Shown: positions 60,445 through 64,000 of the stretch, piece by piece
Layout of the letters: every line of letters begins with the position of its first letter
Numbering within the stretch: the first letter of the stretch is position 1
Source: Talinum fruticosum
Taxonomy: Eukaryota > Streptophyta > Magnoliopsida > Caryophyllales > Talinaceae
Reading direction: 5' to 3'
Assembly (NCBI GenBank): GCA_021018815.1
Contig: JAITYX010000002.1
Location: 10,509,001-10,573,000, forward strand
Length of the DNA stretch: 64,000 nucleotides
The notes under the pieces: generated by a model
What the model saw: only the letters and a program-made list of their open reading frames with translations
Databases searched by the model: none
What the model was told of the DNA's origin: nothing
Made by a program: the position numbers and the translations under genes

Positions 60445-60585
60445 AGTTAGTATAGACTTTCAAATAAGACACATTTTAAAATGAGCTAAAGTTAGTGTGG
60501 ACTTTCAAATAAGGCTCATTTTAAACCTGAGCTAAAGTTAGTATAGACTTTCAAATAAGGCCCATTTAAAACATGAGCTGAGTCT
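60445..60585. repeat. Three tandem copies of a 45-46 bp unit
   Basis: Copies start at 60445, 60490 and 60536 with AGTTAGTATAGACTTTCAAA-like sequence and TAAGGCCCATTTTAAA-like second halves. A fourth, diverged copy lies at about 60672-60722 after other sequence. Confidence 0.8.
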
Positions 60586-61129
60586 TTTTGGTGGGAATAT
60601 GTATTTTAGAATCCAATTACAAAATATTTGGTGGATATATGAAAGAAAGGTATTGTCGTTTTTAAAATTCCTAAAGATAGGATGGACTTTCAGACAAGGC
60701 CCATTTTAAACATAAGCTGAGCCTTTCTTTAAGGGGTTATATCTTTTAGAATCGAGTTATATCTTAAAAAATATATTTTGCTCTATAACCATTATTCATA
60801 ATCTAAAAATTCCCAAAATTATGTTGTCTTCAGCAAAAAAATAATAAATAAATTAACCCACGTACTGGATTCTCTCCTAGGTGTACAGGAGCATATTGCG
60901 TTGCAGGTAACTACGGTTGTCACTTCAGATGAATTACTTTCTGGAATTTAACAGTCTTTATAATATTTGGTGCAGAAATATAATTAAGCAACATGCACTC
61001 ATCATGGCTTTTTTAGTCTGATGTTCTTTGGCACATTGTCTCTTGTTGTTCCTGGATATGGTAAAGGGTTTTGCACGAGAAATTCAAGATACACTTGCCA
61101 TGGAAAATTCGCATACCTCATGATCGGAT

Positions 61130-61400
61130 TTTCTAACTGGTTTGAATCATACATTTAAGATCCTTTCCTCCCCTGTCTTAGTTTCTCTTGTTATATCTTT
61201 CTCTTTGTTCTGATTTGCATAGTGCTAACGGGTTGGGGCAAAAGGTATCCAGGGGCAACTCGTGTGTTCTGCTTTCGGAAAGGATTAAACTCTTTGCTTG
61301 TCTGAGTCTTTGGTCAAATAACACTCTCTTGAATGGTTAATGACCAGTTTTTTTCTAGAATGATTGGATGATATAATTGATATATATTATGTCCTGAATT
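61130..61400 (+). repeat. Diverged copy of the exon-intron block, unit 5
   Basis: Shared words include CCTCCCCTGTCTT, TTTGTTCTGATTTGCATAGTG, GGGTTGGGGCAAAAGGTAT and CACTCTCTTGAATGGTTAA, which match 54480-54680 and 58400-58560. The exon itself is not open here. Confidence 0.55.
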
Positions 61401-61730
61401 TAAGTTGATGTGATCACTATTGCCTTTTCTTCGTTTCGCAATTACAATCATGTGGATTAATTAATAATCGTGTAGATTTCTCTATTTGCAGGAAATTTGT
61501 TGGAGATTTTCTTTCCTTGCTCCTTAGATCAAGTAGTGTGGGATTCTAGTTATCCACCTTTGAATACTCTTCTGTTTGTAATGGATTAGCTATGATTGAA
61601 GTTTAGTTGCTTTTGGGTGTTTGCTATTTCTCCGGTCTTTACTTCAGTTTAATTTAATCAATGTGACACTGCTTAGTAATTTGGTGAAGAGGTTTCCAAC
61701 AATCATTTGTTATTGTTGGTGATATATTCT

Positions 61731-61899
61731 CTAGTCTGGAAGCTGATAACAACTATGTTGATGCAGCTGTAGCAAAAAAACACTTCAGGTATGTTCACTA
61801 CCGTCAGAACATTGACTGGTCTCTTCCTATGTTTGCCTCTCTTCCCCCAGAACAGCAAATGAAATCTTTTAGGCCTGCACTCACTAAATTCCACAAGGT
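61731..61899 (+). CDS. Orphan exon-like open frame
   Basis: Between a TTCTCTAG acceptor-like site and an AAG|GTATGT donor lies an open frame of about 55 codons, reading LEADNNYVDAAVAKKHF, then NIDWSLPMFASLPPEQQMKS, then a Lys/His end. Composition and codon use look protein-like, unlike the surrounding introns. I do not recognise the family. It may be a downstream exon of the duplicated gene of this region. Confidence 0.35.
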
Positions 61900-62986
61900 A
61901 TGTTCTTCATCGTGTTCCATAAATTTATTTTTTTTCACGGAAAGAAGCATGGTAAGATGGATATAAATAAGTCAAGAATGTAGAGGAACATGTATCTTGC
62001 CTAAAAGGACTTCTGCTGGAGACTCCTGATATCTATTGGTGGTCTGGGTTTTTCTGCTTGTGATGTCAAACTTTAGAAATATATAAATTCAAGGGAACAT
62101 CATTTATCATTCGCAGATTTCACATGAAGGGTCAGTTACTATATAAAGAATTTTTGACAATATTTTTGGATATCTAAAATAGAAAATTTTGACAACTTTT
62201 AGTTTTAGTCAATTTGATGAGGTCTAGGCACTGTGTTTTCTTGAAAAAAAAAAAAATCTTGTACCACTGGGTTTTTCTTCTGGTCCTTGTGCCTGTATTT
62301 TGTTCAGATTGTATTTGGTGTTGTTTGTATTTCAACATTTGGGTTTATTATTATATACTCAAAACTTGCATATCATTTTTATTTGGCAGTAATTAGCTTG
62401 GTTTGGTCTCAAGCTAACTCTCTGCTTGGATCTATGAATCAGGCTTCGTACACATATGACTTCCGGTTTGTAATTTGGAGTCTGAAGTCCTTCTGGGTGG
62501 GTTGATTTTGGTTAGAGGTCCTTGAACCTTGATCCAGATGCCGCTTCGATTCCTCTGTTAGATCTCTTATATAATAGTTTTATGACTCTTTGATTAGTTG
62601 AAATATCCTTTTTCTGAGTTCTGGAGTCCAAGGAGTTGGTTTATTTTTTAGAAGGGTTAACACTCGCTTTTCTTCATCTTTGTAATCACTCCTGAGACCT
62701 AATATTCTTATTTGGGTATGGATTCAAGCTTCTATTTGGGTGTTGTGAGTTCATGCTTCACTGTTGCATTATATTTAGATTTGTGGATTGGGCTTCCGTT
62801 CTATTTTCATTTGAATTTGGGTTTTTGACACTTCAATTTAAAGAAAGTGAAATTGTAATCTTGAGTGTGGTTAGTCGTCATTATATCAAAGCCATTGAAT
62901 CTCTTGAGTGTGGTTAGAAATTGCATGATGAAAAAAAAAGAAGTCTGATTTTTCTGATTCCTCCAAAATATTTAGTTATAAAACCA

Positions 62987-63077
62987 TTATTGGTGAGTTC
63001 ACTTGAGAGTGGTTATTGGTGAGTTCACTTGAGAGTGGTTATTGGTGAGTTCACTTGAGAGTGGTTATTGGTGAGTA
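62987..63077. repeat. 26-bp tandem repeat, about 3.5 copies
   Basis: Perfect head-to-tail copies start at 62987, 63013 and 63039, each containing TTATTGGTGAGTTCACTTGA followed by GAGTGG, with a partial fourth copy. Confidence 0.95.
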
Positions 63078-63185
63078 TCAGGCGGCCTCTTGTAAAGGAG
63101 CTTGCGGTGTTTAAATGTGTACTTTTAGAAGATAAAAAGGCATAAGGTAAGCAGGTCGACACTTTAGGTCCTATCACACAGGTTA

Positions 63186-63206
63186 GGGGGTGGGGTGGGG
63201 TGGGGG
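63186..63206 (+). other. G-quadruplex motif
   Basis: Four G runs of 4-5 bases are separated by single T bases, an ideal short-loop G4. A second G-rich run occurs at 63293-63308. Confidence 0.8.
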
Positions 63207-64000
63207 AAATTTAAATGTCAAAATTTAGACAATTCTGGGCTTTTTAACCCAACAATCAGAATCCCTCACCAAATTTTGAACCTAGATGTTGAGGGTGGGG
63301 GTGGGGGAATGGAAGGTGGTGTGCGACCACTAGGCTATACCTACATGTTTTGGTAAACGACTCATAAAGTTATCCTCAATTTGATTTTAGTTCAATTGGT
63401 TCTATAAAAAATGGATTTATCACTGGTTAACTGAAAACAAAGTCTTATTTGTATTTAAATTTAAACAATTTTTTTGAAAAATTAGTTTCTTTGATTGGTT
63501 GTGGTGTGGATCTTGGTACAAATTTTGGGTGAGATTATCTTATAAAAATAACTTGGGTGAAAAAGTTGTTAGATGGACTTCTAAATCTACAAATGACTAA
63601 GGACAGTTTTAATAAAATGTCACCCTAAATAAATAAATTATCCTTATAATTATTAAAAATCCTCCTTAGTGTTTATGTTTCATACTACTTTTTAAATAAG
63701 ATGATCTTAAATATAATAGTTAATATTTTCTAACTAAAAAATTGATTTTTAAATGATTAATTGTTAACAAAATTTATGGATTGATTGTAATTTATACATG
63801 TACTTGAAATTAGTTGTCTTCTAATAAATTGATTTTTTTATTAAAAAAAAAGAGTGACCCATTAATCTCCGTCTTTTTCATAAATACGCAGTTTCGATGC
63901 ATTGTTTTATATTGATAAAATAACACGGTTGTTACTCGGGAATAATTACGGTAACCGCGTAAAAGAACAGCTGGCCACAGCTGTCATTTTAGCGACGACA

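Larger units (their letters stand above)
61900..64000. other. Intergenic region at the right edge
   Basis: T-rich DNA without a recognisable gene. It contains a 26-bp tandem repeat (62987-63077) and a G-quadruplex motif (63186-63206). The last 100 bp hold two CAGCTG E-boxes at 63969 and 63978 and might be promoter DNA of a gene beyond the edge. Confidence 0.5.

Noticed and set aside
1..64000. CRISPR arrays, bacterial operons, phage or viral genes
   Set aside because: None seen. Repeats present are microsatellites, tandem repeats or eukaryotic transposons, and all recognisable genes are plant nuclear genes with introns.

Overview
The window is nuclear DNA from a flowering plant, most likely a eudicot. 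It is AT-rich, its genes are split by long AT-rich introns, and large intergenic stretches are filled with MITEs, a decayed LINE and a solo LTR. Every conserved protein-coding locus has its closest recognisable relatives in land plants. The species cannot be named from the sequence.

Layout: (1) 1-2640, the last two coding exons of a peroxisomal RING peroxin (PEX2), + strand, entering from the left edge. (2) 2641-6964, intergenic with a small hAT-like MITE, a Stowaway-like MITE and a heptamer array. (3) 6965-12443, an eight-exon atypical bHLH transcription factor (bHLH68/110/133-like). (4) 14239-19112, a 5'-truncated L1-type LINE with many frameshifts. (5) 19113-27422, repeat-rich intergenic DNA. 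(6) 27423-31601, an NPF1-type (NRT1/PTR) transporter whose last exon carries a one-base frameshift. (7) 34286-36153, an intact three-exon cytosolic type II peroxiredoxin. (8) 37026-45110, a 16-coding-exon malonyl-CoA synthetase (AAE13) on the minus strand, with one U12-type AT-AC intron and one GC-AG intron. (9) 45629-46566, a Mutator-like element with long terminal inverted repeats. (10) 47343-47754, a CcmH-like fragment and a tRNA-Thr(AGU) gene, both minus. (11) 50640-61900, a complex of diverged duplications: two copies of one promoter/first exon, about five copies of a 250-bp exon-intron block, a possible 74-residue small-protein gene, a solo LTR, a broken CCR-like reductase pseudogene and an orphan exon-like ORF. 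(12) 61900-64000, intergenic with short tandem repeats and a G-quadruplex motif.

The genes do not form a pathway. PEX2 (peroxisome import), AAE13 (malonate activation), peroxiredoxin (peroxide removal), NPF1 (solute transport) and the bHLH factor are independent neighbours, as is normal in plants. The most noteworthy items are the minor-spliceosome intron in AAE13, the single-base lesion in the transporter, and the exon-amplification cluster at 50.6-61.9 kb, whose parent gene I could not identify.
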